NCBI GenBank assembly: GCA_024516035.1
Contig: CM044964.1
Coordinates: forward strand, 5,289,160-5,353,159
Source of the DNA: Bactericera cockerelli
Lineage: Eukaryota; Arthropoda; Insecta; Hemiptera; Triozidae
Reading direction: 5' to 3'
DNA: 64,000 bases
Part shown: positions 9,931-24,159 of the stretch, piece after piece
Layout of the letters: each line of letters opens with the position of its first letter
Numbering within the stretch: the stretch's first letter is position 1
The notes under the pieces: generated by a model
Told to the model about the DNA's origin: nothing
The model's database searches: none
Seen by the model: only the letters and a program-made list of their open reading frames with translations
Program-made: the position numbers and the translations under genes

Positions 9931-10285
9931 CTGTAGCATTACAGCCGAAAATGGGAAAATAAGAGAACTGGATGTACGAGAAACTAGATATTTATAAGAG
10001 AAACAATTTCCAGGTCAAATTTTAACTCTCTGATAAGAAAATGACCACATTATAAGAGAAACCTTTATATAGGGTAATAGAAGAGAAATGATACCGGTCC
10101 CTTGAGTTTTCTCCTATATCCAGGGTTTTAAAGTTTATAATAATAACACAGAATAATAATAGCTGTAGGAATAATAATAATAAAAATAAGTGAAATAATA
10201 ATAATACCCTAGCTTAAAAGTTGTGGTCCCTTTAGATTTTCAAGTGGACATCCCATCTTAATCCGTCGGCTTATAATTTCACATC
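9931..10285. other. Intergenic
   Basis: Contains ATAAGAGAAAC-type repeats (9960-10090) and an (AATAATA)n stretch near 10137-10205. No gene. Confidence 0.5.
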
Positions 10286-10570
10286 TGAAGTTCAGAAAGA
10301 GAGAGAGAGAGTGGGTGGGAAGTGAGAAAAGAGAAAAGAGAAGAGAAAAGAAGAGAGAGAGAGAGAGAGAAAGGAGAGAAAAGTGTGTACGAGAGAGGGT
10401 AGAGGAAGAACAAAGAAAAAGAGAGACGTAGAAAGAGAAAAAGACAGAGAGAGAGATAGAGTGGATGGGAGAGAGGGGGGAGAGAAAAGAGTGGGTAGGA
10501 GAGAGATAGAGAAGGAGACAAAGAGAAAGAGAGAGAGAGAAAAGAAAGAGAGAGAGAGACAGAGGGTATA
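10286..10570. repeat. (GA)n purine microsatellite
   Basis: About 280 bp of almost pure purine, GAGAGA with GTGGGTGGGA interruptions. Open frames across it on both strands are low-complexity artefacts. Confidence 0.95.
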
Positions 10571-13500
10571 ACGTAACTTCCCGGGCGTTAGTAAGGCTTT
10601 GGAAAGCAAACTTTTGACCTTTGATACAAAATGTATGAAATTGTTTTGCGAGCAGATTTACCTTTTCGTAAAAGTTCATCCTCACACATATACTGGGTGG
10701 TTCACATAAAACTAAGAAACAGCACGGAAATTATTATTATTTTTTACACTTTTTTTAAAATTTTTTCAGGGGACTTTACGTAATAAAATATAAATATAAT
10801 GTGTTTTTTACTGCAGTTCGTGAAAATATTAGAGCACAATTTTACAAAAGATCTTTCAAATAAAATTACATTCATATTATTTAAACCTAAGTAGGATTCA
10901 AACTATAAGGGATATGGCACAGAAAAGGCCATTTTTCTATGGCGAGAAAAAAAACGAATGGCACATAACCCCTTAATATTGGGGGGGGGAAACCCAAATA
11001 AAAAAATTTTCCTAGTTTTTCCGCACCCCGGTCTAATTTTGGGACCTAAAAAATTTTTGGAAATAGCCCCCCCCCCTTTTTTTGGCATGTAAAAAAAGGC
11101 CGACACCCTTTTAAAGGGAATTTGGCCTTAATTGCCCCCCAACCCCCTGTTTAAATCCTCCTTAAAAAATTTAAACCAAAATTTTTCATAAAACCCCCCA
11201 TAAATTCCCTATAAAAAAAAATTCCTGTTTTTTTTTTAAAAATAAGAAAATAACAAAGAACTTGGAAGCCACACGAAAAAAGTCGGTGGAAATTTGGTCT
11301 TTCCCCCCCAAATTTAATTATGAAAGGCTAAAAAACTTTTGCATTCGGGAAAGCCCTTCATTTAAGGTTTTGGGTAAACAAAAAATTTCCAAAATTTGTA
11401 AATTAAAATTATTTAAAAAAAAACCCATAAATTTCAACTTTGTTTTTAAATTTTTTGTTTAAAATTTCCCCAAAAGAAAACATTTTTCCCCAAAATTAAA
11501 AAAATAAAGAAATTTTAATTATAAAATTTTCGGGGTTGGGACTTGCCCATACAAAACTATGTTAATTTGCACCCCATTTTTCCCCCAAAAACAATAATTC
11601 CAAAAACGTGGGGGGAAACCCCGACAGGGTCTTTTCCCTCATTTTACCCCCCCCTTGTCCCCCGGGCGTGGCCCCATCCAAAAAGCCAAGAAAAAAAAAA
11701 ACCGGCCCCGGCCTTTCAAACCCAAGGAAAAACCCCAAGCCACAGAGTGTTTCCCCTTAAAAGGGGACTCTGAAAAAAGGCGTTGAATTCAATTTTCCCT
11801 TTTTCAAAATCCTTTTTTTCTTGGCTTTTCTTCTTCCCTTTTCTCCTTCCTTTTTAAAATTTTCTTTTTCCTTTTTTCTTTTTGTTTTTTTTTTTCCCCT
11901 TTTTTTTTTTTTCCTTTCATTTATAAGTTTTTATTTTGGGGGAAAAAAAATTTCCTTTTAAATTTTCCTTTCAACTTAAAATAAGGCTAATTTTCCCACC
12001 CAACAAAGGTTTTTTCAAAGGGGGAAACCAAAAAATTTTTTTGATATGGGCCCCCTGAATTTAACTTTTTTGCAAAGGTACCCCCCCAAAACCCATGTTT
12101 TTTAAATTAAAAACCCTTTAATTCTTTTTTCCTTCTTTAATCACTCAAAATTTGCCGTTTTTATTTTGTTTTTTCCCTAAAATGAAAAGGAAACTAATTT
12201 AAAAAAATTTTTTCCTTTTTTTGGGGTTTTAAATTATTTTTTTCGTAAAATAACTAAAACAAAGGGAAAAAATCCTTTTAAAATTTCAAAAGAATTTTAA
12301 TTTCTAACCCCAAAATTTGGATTTTTAAATTTAATTTTAAAAAATAAACCCCTTTTTTTTTTTTTAATTTTTCAAAATTTTTTTTGGGTAAAAGTATGGG
12401 TTTACCCCTTTTCCCTTTTTTTTTTGGGAAAACCCCACTGTCGTTTTTTCCTTGGTTTTTTTTTAAGGGGTTAACCCCAAAAAATTGGGTTCCCCCCCCG
12501 GGAAATAAAACCCGGTCCCATTTTTTTAAAAGGCCCAAAAAACCCTTAAAGGGGGAAACCTCCTTTTCCAAAAAAACAATTTTTTTAAATTTTTTTTTTT
12601 AGTTTGTAAATTTAATATTTTTTTTTAAAAAAAGGGTTGTTTGTAATAAATTTGTTCCCCCAAGTGGGGGTTGGTTGGGGGGTTCCCCAAAAAAAATTGG
12701 AAGTATGTTTTAAAAATTTTTTAAAAATTTTTCGTTTTCTCGGCCCATTTTTAAAAAGAATCCCCATTTTAAAAATTTTAATTCAAAAGGACCCAAATAA
12801 AGTTTAAAACAAATGGGGGCCCCATAAGGGAAAAAAATGGAAATTTATGCCCTTTTAAATTAAAAAACATTTTTCCAAAATTTTTCATGGGAATTTCAAG
12901 AGGGAAAAAAATTAAATTAGGGGTTAAACCTTTTAATTTAAAAACCTTTTTTTTCCTTTGTTTTAAACCCAAATTTTTATTTGGGTTTATTTTTAAACCT
13001 ATTTTCCCCGGGAATTTTGAAAAATTATCCCTTTAAATTTTTAAAAACCCCAAAAAACATTTTTTCCCCCCCGGAAGGAAAAAAAGAAAAATTGATTTTT
13101 TTTTCCAAATTAGTTTTAAAACCCATTTAAAACGAGAAAAAAATAAAGAAAAAAATTTTTTATTCTTTAAAAAAAAGGGAAAGGTTTTGTTGGGCCCCCT
13201 TGGGGAGACGGGAAAGGTTATTGGAAATGGAATAAATAATTTTTCCCGCTATTTTTACCACCCAAATTTTAATAAAGAAAAAAAAATTAAGGCCCCCCAA
13301 AGAAAAAGCTTGTATTAAAATTACCCCCCATCCTAAAATAAAATTTTTAAATTTTTCGTTTTGTAAAAAATGTTGTTTTTTTTTTTTTTTTTTTTTCCCT
13401 TTTAACCTACTTTTAAAAACCAAAAAAAGAAAGAAAAAAAAAATTAAAAAAATTTACGCCGCACCAATGTTTGGAATTTCTTTTTTTGTCGAAGGAATCA

Positions 13501-15867
13501 AAAATTTTTTTTTAAAAAAAACCCCTATGGTTAAAAAACTTTTTAGAATTTTGGGCAAAATTTCCCAGAAAAAAAATTTTTCCCCAAATTTTAAATTTTT
13601 CCCTTTTTCTTAAAATTGTTTTCCGCTGAAGAGAAAGAAAAGAACAATTTCCCCCAGGTATTTTTAAAATTAAAAAAAAATTCAGGTTGTTTCCCAAATT
13701 TGACCCCCGCTGAAAATTTTTTCCTTTTCAAAATTTTCACCTTTTCCTAAAATTTTCCCCTTCTTCTCCTTTTTTAACCCCAATTAAAAAAAAATCAAGT
13801 TGTTATTTCCATTTTTCCCTGATTTTTTCCTTCCTTCCTTTTTACCATCCCGTTTTTTTTTTTTTTTTTAAAATTAAGGAATTATTTAAAAAATGAAAGG
13901 GAAAAAAAAAAGTTTTTTTGGGAAAAGGAAAAAGGGGGAAAGGGTATAGTTTTTAAAAATAAAGTAAAGGAAAGGGGCCCGAGAGGCAGAGAAAAGAAAA
14001 AAGAAAAAAAAAAAAAGGGAAAAAGTTTTGGGAAAAGGTTGGGGAAAAAGGGGGGGAAGAGAAAAGGAAAGGAGGAAGAATAAAAATGGAAGGAAGAAAA
14101 AATTTAAAAAAAGTTTTTTGGAACAAAAAAAAAAAACCCAAGGGGGTTGAATTATCCAACAAAATTTTAAACCTTTTAATTGGAAATAATAAATGTTTTC
14201 CTAAAATTTTTTAAAAAAAAACCCCTTTGGGTTTTTTTTTTTTTTTTTTTTTCAAGTTTTTAGGTTTTTTAAAAACCCTTTTTTTGAAAAAAAGAAAACC
14301 TTTAAATACTTTTTAAAGAAAACCTTTTCAAAAAAACCGGGGTTTCCCAAAAAAATTCCTTTTAAAAAATTAATTTTTTTAAATTTAAATTAATTAAGGA
14401 ATATTAAACCACAAATAAATTTCCCACTTTCCAACGTATAAAAATTAAAATTAAAGAAAAAAAATCTAAAAAATAAATAAACTAAATTTTACGTTTTTTT
14501 TAAAATTTCATATTTGAAATTCCCCGGAAAAAAAGAATTTTTTTTCTTTTGTCCCAATTTTCCCATTAACCAACCCGGGGGAAACCCCTAAAAATAAAAT
14601 AAATTACGATTCGGTAAAAAAATTAAAAATTTTTTTTTTGGTTTTTAAAGGGGGGGTTTTTCCTTTGGAATTTTTAAACATAATCTTTTTTCAAAACCCC
14701 CCCCCCTTCTTTTTTTCCCTTTTCGGGTTACCAAACAAAAACCCAAACCAAGAAAAAAAATTTAAATTTTTCCCCCCTTTTGGGAATTTAAATTGAAAAC
14801 CCCTTTTTTTGGGTTTTTTTCCATTTTTTTTGTTTTCTCTTTTTAAAACCCCAAAAGATTTTTTCTTCCCCCGGAGTTCTGAAAAACCAAGCGTAAATTT
14901 AAAATTTCCCCCAATTTTTAAATTCCAAACCCATGGGCGAAAATTTATCCTCCCAAAATTTTGGGAAAACGACAATTTTGCATTTTTATGTTAAAAAAAA
15001 AGGGTTTAAATTTCCCTTCAAAACCCCCGGTTAGATAAAAAAAATTTTAATTTTTAAAAAACTTTTTATTAAAAAGGGGGGTTTTCACCCCCCATTCCTG
15101 GATTCGTCCCCGCTTACGTAACTTTTTTTAACTTCCCCCATCTGTAATTAAACTTTTTTTTTTATTATCTTCGGTTCCCGGGATTTAAAGTGAAACCCGA
15201 ACAAAAAACACGGCGCCCCAAATTAGATCAAATTTTTTTTTTTTTTTTTCAAACGTATAATAATTTCATTCAGATCGTTTTCCCTTTCTTCATGTGCTCT
15301 TTACTAAATGCCAAAATTTCCTCTTTGCCCGCTTTTGTGACCAACTTACTAATATTATTTACTCCCATGGCCATCTATACCCCATTTTTATTTAGCCTCA
15401 TTGACACCTGCCTCTATTAAATTTTCTTGAACAGAAACGTTTCCGCTGATTTTGAAAAGTTTTTAAAAAAAAAATTCTTATCTCATCTTTTCATCTTGTT
15501 TTTAATTCTTAGCGGGGCCCCTTTGGGCCCACTTGGGGTTTTATGTATGCTTGATAAAGAATTTGGGAAAAAAAAATCCAACATTTTTCTAATTTTATCA
15601 ATTTAATTGATTTTGTTTGTTACAGGAAAGGTAAAATCGATCGAGAAGAAAGAAAAAAGGAGGGGTTTCAGAAATTGCGAAAATTTGAAGGAAAAGCTGC
15701 TAGTTTCCCTTTCAGCGGGAAAAGGTCGGGGGTTTCAAATTTCCCAGCGGAAAAAAAGAAAAGGGGAAGAAAAAAAAAGAAAGAGAATGGGGGAGAAAAA
15801 TAAAAGATAAAGAAAAAAAAAAGAAAAGAGAAAAAAAGAAAAGGAAAAAAAGTTAGAAAAGTTTTGG

Positions 15868-16460
15868 GGTTGGAAGAGATTCCCTTAGCATAACCCCCCC
15901 CCTTTAATTAGACTTATTTAATTTTTTTTTTTTTCTTTTTTATTTTATTATTATTGTCAATTTTTTTTATATAATTTTACCATTTTTTTTCTGTATATAG
16001 GGTTTCTACTAAAAAGATTTCAAAAGTAAATAAAATAGATGGAGACAGAGAAAATTTAAAAAAATAAAAAATAAAGAGAAAGCGAGAGAGAGAAAGAAAA
16101 AAGGGGACAGAGAAAAAAAATTTTTTTTCAAACGTTAAATAATTACAATATGTTTTGAGTACGCACATTTATAAGAGGAAACACTTTTTTTGATTTTTAA
16201 TGTGCAGTTTGGTTTTGGGTTTTAATTTTTCAGCAAACCCGGGGGGTAAAACCCCCGCCCGGAAAATTAAAAAAGGGTTGGGAAGAGATTCCCCTTTATT
16301 GGCATAACCCCCGCCCTTTTTTTGGACAACCGTATGTTTTCAAATATTTTCATTTTTTTTTTTCTTTTTTAAAATTGGGATTTTTTTTTTTTTTTTTTCC
16401 TTTTTTTTTTTTTCACTTTAAAATTATTTTTTTGTATGTACAGAAGGGCCCCTTTTGAAA
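15868..16460 (+). repeat. Two smeared copies of the LINE-tail repeat
   Basis: GGGTTGGAAGAGATTCCC near 15868 and again near 16277, each followed by CATAACCCCC and a T-rich stretch, match the repeat at 38288. The first copy can be followed to GGTTTCTACTAAAAAG near 16000-16015. Confidence 0.65.
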
Positions 16461-16979
16461 TTCCAATAAAAAATTTGTAAAAAATTTAATAAACATAAAG
16501 AGGGAGTGAAACGTAAAGCCAAAAAATTTTCCCAGAGCAGGGGATTACTATAGGAAATAAATTGAAAATGTCTACTGCAACTTTTTTGTTTAAAAAATTT
16601 TAAGTTTTTTTTTTGTAATCAAAACATTGAGGAAATTTCGGGCTAAAAAGAAGAGACTAGGAGAGAGAAAGAAAAAAGAGAGAAAAAGAAAAAGGGATAA
16701 GTAAATAGAAAAAAGGAGAAAAAAAGAGAGAGAGCTAAAGAAGTCTGTAGTAGAGTTTCCCTGCCCTAAAAAGGGGGAAAACATACGAAATGGGGCTAGG
16801 GGTGGAAAAAGGGGAAAAATTATAAACTTTAAACAGTTTTTAAAGCAAGAAGGCAAGCATATAAGTAATATACTAAAAAGGGGTACAAACCTAGAAGGTT
16901 AGATCTAAAAGACCTAGAAGGTTAATATACGGGCCCCTATAAAAGGGGTTAAAAAGGGAAATTTATTGAAAGTGAGTAT

Positions 16980-17235
16980 TACTGTGGCGAGCATTTGCGC
17001 GCTAGGAAATTGCACACATGGGGGAGGGGGTTCGATTCCCAGCGGGGGGGATTTTTTCTCTCGCCTTATGTTCGGGGTGGGGTGAGGAAAAATGAGTAGC
17101 TGTTTTAAAATGTGAAGCAACGACCATGGCAGAATTTTGGGAAAAAAATTTAATACAAGATATTGAAAATTTAAAAGGGAAAGCCCTATGTTTCCCGGCC
17201 TCCCCCAAAAAAAATTTGGACATAATAACAAAAAG
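16980..17235 (+). mobile_element. Smeared copy of SINE family D
   Basis: GGGTTCGATTCCCAGCGGGG, then TTCGGGGTGGGGTGAGGAAA, then GCAACGACCATGGCAGAATT align with the clean SINE at 34798-35055 (GGGTTCGATCCCCAGCGGGG, GTGAGGAAAAATGATTAGCT, CAGCGACCAGTGGCGGAATT). It is a useful ruler for the base errors. Confidence 0.75.
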
Positions 17236-17429
17236 AAAAAAGCTTAATTTTTTGAAAAGTAGGGGAGGGGGGAAAGTATTGAGAAGTGGGGGCAAAAGAG
17301 TGGGTTATTGTGAATGAATGGAAAAGGGGAGTCGGGGCAGTTCCAAAGGGGCAAGATTGAAAAATTTAAAGGGAGGCTTGAGAAAAATGATAAACCCAAA
17401 CAAAAAAATTAGGGCCTTTTTCTCTCTCC

Positions 17430-17600
17430 CTCATTTTAGCACCCCACTTTCTCTCCCCCCTCTCTCTCTCCTCTCTCTTTTCCTCTCCTCCTCCCCCTCT
17501 CTCTCTTTTTTCCTCTATCTTTCTACCCTCCTTTTTCAATCCCGTTTATTTCTTTCTCTCTCTCTCTCCCTTTTTGTGCACCCCCCTTTTCTAACTTTCT
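17430..17600. repeat. (CT)n pyrimidine tract
   Basis: CTCTCTC/CCTCT-rich sequence within the low-quality block; the exact length is unreliable. Confidence 0.7.
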
Positions 17601-19664
17601 CTTTTCATATTCAACGCCCATTTGTTTTCTCTTTTCCGAATTATTTTTTTTAACCCCTTTTTTTTGTTCCTATATGCCTTTTTTCTTTTTTTTATCGCCC
17701 CCAATTTTCTTTGAGCTTATTCTCTCTTTTCTTTTTTTTGGGAAAATTCTTTTTCTAACTTTTTCCCCTTTCTTTTCAAAAATTTTTTTTTAATTTCTCC
17801 TCTTCTTTTTCCCAAATCACTGATTCTCTTTTCCAATTTTTCCCTCTTTCCTTCATTTTGTTCATAAAAATTCCCCTTTCTTTCCCCCTTTTTTTTTTAA
17901 ATTTTTTTTTTCTCCCTTTTAAATTTTGTAAAAAAAAATTTTTCTTTCTTTTCCCTCTTTTTAAAATTTTTTCAAATACGCCCAATTTCTTTTTCCCTTC
18001 TTGCCCTTTAATTTCGTTAAGTTTTTGAATCCTTGCTTAAAATTTGTAGATTTTGGAGTTTTCTTACCCTCCCTTTTCTCGTTCCCAATTTTTCTCGCAA
18101 TGCTTTTCCCTTTCAACCCTTTTTTCTCTCTCTCTCCTCTCTCTCTCCCCATTTGCGATATCCAAACATTACAAAATTGTGCATAGTCGTATATGAGTGT
18201 TTTTGTAAATGCATAAATATATTTTATTTTTTTTTTTCCCTTCACATTTTTCCCTGCCCAGTCTTTTGGTTTAAAAATTATTTCCCATGCTTTAATTTAC
18301 TGGGTTAAATGGGTCTTTTTGTGAAAAAAAGGGGAAAAGGGAAATATTAATTTTTTTCTGCAGTATTTCAAAAGTTGCCCATTTCCAAATTCACATGGGT
18401 TCAGTCTTTTTCTTTTTTCTGTCGTTTTTTTTGGGTTTCCGGGGGGCCCTTTTTAATTTTAGCCCCCCCTTGTAAAGACGTGGTAAAAAGTTTGATCTTC
18501 CTCCACTCGGGCCTACCATCGTTCACGTTTGACCCCCACCCAAAGATGATGATAATAAAGTAGGTGTATTTTGCTCTTTTTGTTAATTTTTATTACATTT
18601 TTTAATTTAAAATTTTTTTTAAACTTTTAAAGGGTTGTAAAAATTAAAATACAAAAATTAAAAAATTAAATAAAAAATTTTAGAACAAAAATAAACAATT
18701 GAATAGCATAAATTAAAAAATATACAGATACATAGATAAAATATACGGGTGACTAAATCTCACCCCCCCCCCCCAAATCTCGAAATGGCTAAAAATACAA
18801 GAAAACGAAAAACCCAAAACCCCTTAATTTTTTTTTTTTGGGGGGAAAAAATTTTTTCCCCCAAAAAAATTTTTGCCTAAAGGGCCCACCACCCAGGCGG
18901 GCATGGACCAATTTTTAAAAATTTTAAATGGGAATAGTATGCCCTTGTGGCATTTTGGGTTTTTAAAGGTCTCTAGAAAAAATTTTTTCTTAAACAAAAA
19001 ATTTTCAGTGACTACAACTTACCGTTTTTGGGAATACAGGCCCGGGAACCCCCTTTCCCGAAATACCCCCATAAAATTTTGACCTATAACCTTGACCCAA
19101 AATTTTTCCAGAAAAAATGGAATTTTTTTGAAAATAACTCCTTAGGGCGAAAATTTTTTTTTCGAACAATTTAAAAACTGATTTTTTTTTTTCTTTTAAA
19201 AATTTTTTTGGGACTTTTTCTCCGCCGGGCAACGAAACCGACCAAAACTAATACAACATAGTAGGTCGAGTAAAACCTTTTTTTCGAAAAGGGCTTGTCA
19301 AAAGGATTTATTATAAAAAAAATTTTCATTTTTCATAATTTAATTTTAAACGAATTATATCAAAATATATGGATAAAAACCGGGCTTCACCCTGTTTTCT
19401 CAAAAAACGTAAGTTGTAGCCACGAAATTTGTTGAAATAATCTCTCCTAAGAGCCCTTTTAAAAAACAATATCCACCAACATACATTCTTTTTAAAAGAT
19501 TTTAAAGTTGGTTCTTGCCCAGCCGACTGGGCCGTGCGGGAAAATTTTTTTTTGACTGAAAATTAACCCCTCTAAAAATTAAAATAGGGGTTTTTTTGCG
19601 TTTTCTTGTTTTTTTAGCCATTCTCGAGAACGGGGGGGGGGGTTTGGAAAATTTAGGGTTTCCC

Positions 19665-19666
<2 letters not shown>

Positions 19667-19760
<94 letters not shown>
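19667..19760. other. 94-base poly-G run
   Basis: An uninterrupted run of 94 G. Runs like this are rare in animal genomes and are a known artefact of some two-colour sequencing chemistry. It sits in the low-quality block, and the poly-proline and poly-glycine frames across it are not genes. Confidence 0.95.
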
Positions 19761-19761
<1 letters not shown>

Positions 19762-20277
19762 ATACGTGTCCAAAATAAAGGAGGAAACGGGTTAGGTCTC
19801 GAGAATCTTTCCGCAAACGTCAACGTTTTCAAATTTAATGGGGTTTTTCCAAATTTAAAACTAGTCAACCTTCACTTGGATGAATCCCAGGATAGGGGAT
19901 ATAACGGGCCCCAGGGGAAAAACCAAAAAGGGGTTTTAATTTAAAAGGGGCCCAAAGTTTAAAAACGGGAAATGAGGGTAAAAGTTTGGGGCTGAGTTTA
20001 GCGTTAAGTGCATTTATGGGAACCTAAATGCGGGATGCTATCGGAATAAACCCTGCCGGTTTGGAAAACCTTATGCCCCTGGATTTTGGGCCCTTTCCCA
20101 GGAAAGGGTTTTTTTTTTGAAACCTTTGGTAAATCCCGACGCTGCCTCGAAATGGAACCCTAACTTTGGTCAAATTTTCACCGACACTAAAAAAAATTTT
20201 ATACTAATAAATTTTTGCTAAATAACTTAAAAAAACCCAATTATAAAAATCTTTTTCTTTTTTTTCCGGGAAAAATT

Positions 20278-20520
20278 AATAATAATAGGAAAAACCCCTT
20301 TTAGGGGAAGGAAACCACACCGGGAAGGGGTTTTAAATCTAAAAACTTTTTCCCTGCCCCCAAAACCCCCTAAAGGGTTTTTTTATTACTGTCACAAACT
20401 AAATTTGAAAAGGGGAAAATTTCCATGCACGGGGTTTGGGATTCAAAACCAAGGGATCCCTACGCAAACCGGGACTACCAACTAGGGGTTTACCACTAAA
20501 ACCACCAGGGGCCAAAAGGG
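20278..20520 (-). mobile_element. Smeared copy of SINE family C
   Basis: The order of landmarks matches the clean copies at 41308 and 55798: TTTTAGGGGAAGGAAACCAC, CTGTCACAAACTAAATTTG, CATGCACGGGG, GGATTCAAAACC, CCCTACGC. Confidence 0.7.
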
Positions 20521-21424
20521 AATTTTTTTGACCCTATATCCAAATTAAATGTTTTGTGTTCTTTAAGGATCCTTAAATTTAAAATTTCCGGGAATAAGTT
20601 GATTTTGTTTTGTTTAATTTCAATAATTTTGAGTATTTTTTCAAAAGTAAAATTGTTTCATTTATTTTCTGAAAAATGTTCAGTTTTTAAAAAATTTTTT
20701 GGGGGGTTTCTTTTATTTTTATAGTTTTTTTCCCGGGAGTTGTCTTTTTGAAATTAAGTTTTTTCTAATAAACTTTTTTGTGGGGTAATGAGTTTTAAAG
20801 GGACTTTAGGAGTATTTTTTCGGGTAAAAATAAATTTTTTTGAACATTTTTTCTAAAAAAAAATTTTCCCTTCCGCCATTTTCGGTTTTTTAAAAACTGC
20901 AAAAAGGGTTTTTTTCCCCCCCTTTCATTTTAAAAACCGGGTTTCTTTTCCTAGTTTTTTTTTCTTTTTAATCTTTTCTTCCCGGTTTATACTCAAAATT
21001 GGGTTAATTTTTTTTTTTTTTTACTTCCTTTTTTCTCTTAAAACCCCTTTTTCCCCAAAAACCCTTTTTTCTTTAAAATTTAAAAATCTTTATGTGTACC
21101 CCGGCGAACTAATGGGTTTTTTTTTTTGAATAAATTTTTTGGGAACTCGACAAGCCTTTTCAAAAAAATTTTTTCCAAAAAAAAATTAGGCCCCACTTTT
21201 CCAAAATTTTTTCCAAATTTTTTCTTTTTTCTTGTTTACGGGATTTTTTAATTTTTTTGTTTGTATATTTTTTTAACGTTTTTTTTGTCCCTTTTTTCCT
21301 TTTTGGGCATATTTAAAAATTAATTTGTTTTTTGGGCCCATAGAAAGGTAAATTTTACAAAAAACTGCCCCATAATTCAACCTGTGAAATGGGAAAAAAA
21401 TGTACCTACAAAATGCAAGGGAGA

Positions 21425-21500
21425 TGTAGGAAAAAAAACAGAGAAACAAGAGAAAAGAGAGAAGAGAAGAGAGAGAGAGAGAGAGAGGAGAGAAAAGAGA

Positions 21501-21558
<58 letters not shown>

Positions 21559-21780
21559 AAGAGAAGAGAAAAGAGAAGAAAAAGAGAGAGGGGAAAGAAA
21601 AGAGAAGAAAAAAGAGAGAGAGAGAGAAAAAGAAGAGAGAGAAAAGAAAAAGGAGAGAGAGGAGAGAGAGAGAGAAGAGGAGAGAGAGGGGAAGAAGAAA
21701 AGAGAAAAAGAGAGAGGAAGAGGGGGGGGGGGAAAAAAAAAAAAAAAAAAAAAAATAAAAAAAAAAAAAAAAGAGATAGA
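21425..21780. repeat. (GA)n tract with poly-A end
   Basis: Long purine-only tract of GA units ending in G10 and A-rich runs near 21722-21770. Charged repetitive frames across it are artefacts. Confidence 0.85.
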
Positions 21781-24159
21781 TTTTTGACCCAAATAGTTAG
21801 AATAATTTTTTGAAAAACCATTTTATAAAAGCATTATGGGTTATTTTCCCGTATATTTTAAATTTTGTAAAAAGAATTTGGGGAATTTTTTGTCCTTTTT
21901 TCCACATCTTTTTAACAAAAAATTTTAAAAAAACGCAAAAGCAATTTCCTTTGAGGGCTACCCACTTTGAATAGCCACAAGTGCTTTTTGCATTAGCCGA
22001 CAAATACAAAATTTTTTTTTCTCTCTCCACATTTTCCTCACTCTCCAAACTAAATCAACTTCTGTGTTTTTGGTTTTTTTCTCTCGAAAAAAACGTTCTT
22101 TTTAAACACTCAAGATTTCATTTCCAAAGACCCCCCCAAGAAAGCAACATTTGGGGGTCGGGAAAAAGGCTAAACCCTTTGTGCCCAAAAACAGAGCCTT
22201 ATTTAAAATGCATGGTGAATACGGGAAGGCATAAAAAACACGGCAAGATATTGCCCAAACTTTTTTCCCTTTTCCCGAAAAAAATAAATTTGAAGGGAAC
22301 ATAGGGAAAAGGGCGGGAAAAAAATTTTTTTTTTTAGTTTTTTTGTAGCCATTTGGGCTACAGGTAAAACGTGGTGATGTTTTCCCACCCAAACCCTTTT
22401 TTCAAATTTGGTTTTCCCCTTTAAAAACCACATATTTCCAGGTGCGATAAAACCCATAAAGGGGAAAATTTGGGTTTTTTTTCTTTTATCCCTTTAAAAC
22501 CCCCTTGGGTTACTGAAAGCTAGCCTAGTTTTTATAATTTGGGGCCCTAGCCCTTTTTCTCTGTTTTATTCCCCCAAAGCAATACTCCTTTCTTCGTTTA
22601 ACGTCCCCCAGCCAAAATTTTTTTTTAAAGGAAACACAATAAGGAGTGAACATGAAATTTTGAAGTTTTAAAAGGAAAAGTACTCGGGAAAACTTTTGGG
22701 TTTTTTTCAGGGAATATTTTGCAACATGGAATTTTTGGAAAAACTTTTTTTGGGAAAAACATGGAATATTTTTAAATCGAGTTTTTTTTTTATTCCAAAA
22801 TAAAGAAACTTTTAAGGTAAATTTTGACCAGGGCCATTAGTCTTTGACCCTAAAAACCCGGTATCCCAAATTCAGCCTAAACGATGTGGGCCCCTGCCTC
22901 ATTTTAAAAGTAGGATTAGGCAAATTAAAAAGGCCCAAAGCTCCAGACTAATTGGGGGTGCACCCCTTTACGAAAATAGATAATTTTTTTAAAAAAAAAA
23001 ATCTATTATCAAACCCCTTACAAACATTTTTGCAATTTTTTTAACAACATTTCTGTCGAACCACACTGTAAAAACCCTGTGTTTAAAAAAGGGAAGCATA
23101 AGTGTCCCCCCTATTTTCTCAAACCCTGTTTCTCCCCTCTATTTTTTTTTTTCCCTCCCCTCTCTTTCACTTCTCCCCCCTTTCTCTTTTTAAATCCCTC
23201 TCTATTTCCTCCTTCCCCTTTTTTCCCTCACTGCCCGCGGGCCCGGAAGATAGACTGTTTTTTCCTCTTGCATTTTTTTTTCCCTCATTTAAAGAACACG
23301 AGCTAGCATGAGTGCCACCCCTCCCCTTTCTAATTATTACCCCTTTCCCCCCCGCGCCCCCCTCAACTTCCTTCGCTTCCCCCCCCTTTCTCCCCTTGAA
23401 AGTTCTATTCCAAATTTTGTGTTTCTTTTGTTCATGAAGGGGAAGGGAAAGTGCCCCTGCATTGATAGGTAGAAAGAGAAAGGGAGTGTGTGTGTGAGAG
23501 AGAAAAAAGAAAAAGAGAGAGAAAAGAATGGCACAAAAATTTGGGGAAAAGAAAAATGTTTTAATTTTAAAATTTGGGTTTTTTAAAGGCCACTCGGCTA
23601 TAGCTATAGGAAGGATTTAAGGAAACAAAGGGCTCCACTAGGGTTTTTACTACGCCCAAAGGGCATAATTTTTCCCCATTGAAAAATACCTTTTACACTG
23701 AACTGCTGGTCATAAATAAACCAAACTTTAAATTTTTAGTTTTCTTTTTAGGGGTTTTTTATACCAACTTTCGGTGGGGGATCAAAAATATTGATCGCCA
23801 GGGGTTTAAACACCGCTTGCCGTGGGAAAAACCCAGGTTCAAAAACCCCGTACCGACAAAAAAATTTTATTTTTTTAAAAAAAAAATTAGTTTATTATTT
23901 ATTTTCCCTTTTAAAAAAAACATTTAAAACTAAGAATTTCCCCTAACTTTTAAGGCCTTCTTAATTTGGTTACAGTTTTTTTTAAGGAATACCTTTTGGG
24001 GCCTCGGTTGGGGCCCACACCTAAAGGAAGTATTGTGTCCCCTTTTTCCCCATCAAAAAGAGGGATACTAAGGAAGGGGCAAGCAGGCCCAGCTATAACA
24101 CCGACCACAATAGCTCCTGTTTTTTTATGGCTACGAAGAAAAAAAAAAAAAAAAAAAAA

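Noticed and set aside
19502..19868. Poly-proline and poly-glycine open frames
   Set aside because: They are translations of a single 94-base G run, probably a sequencing artefact.
21273..21821. Long charged frames of up to 182 residues on both strands
   Set aside because: They are translations of a (GA)n tract with poly-A.
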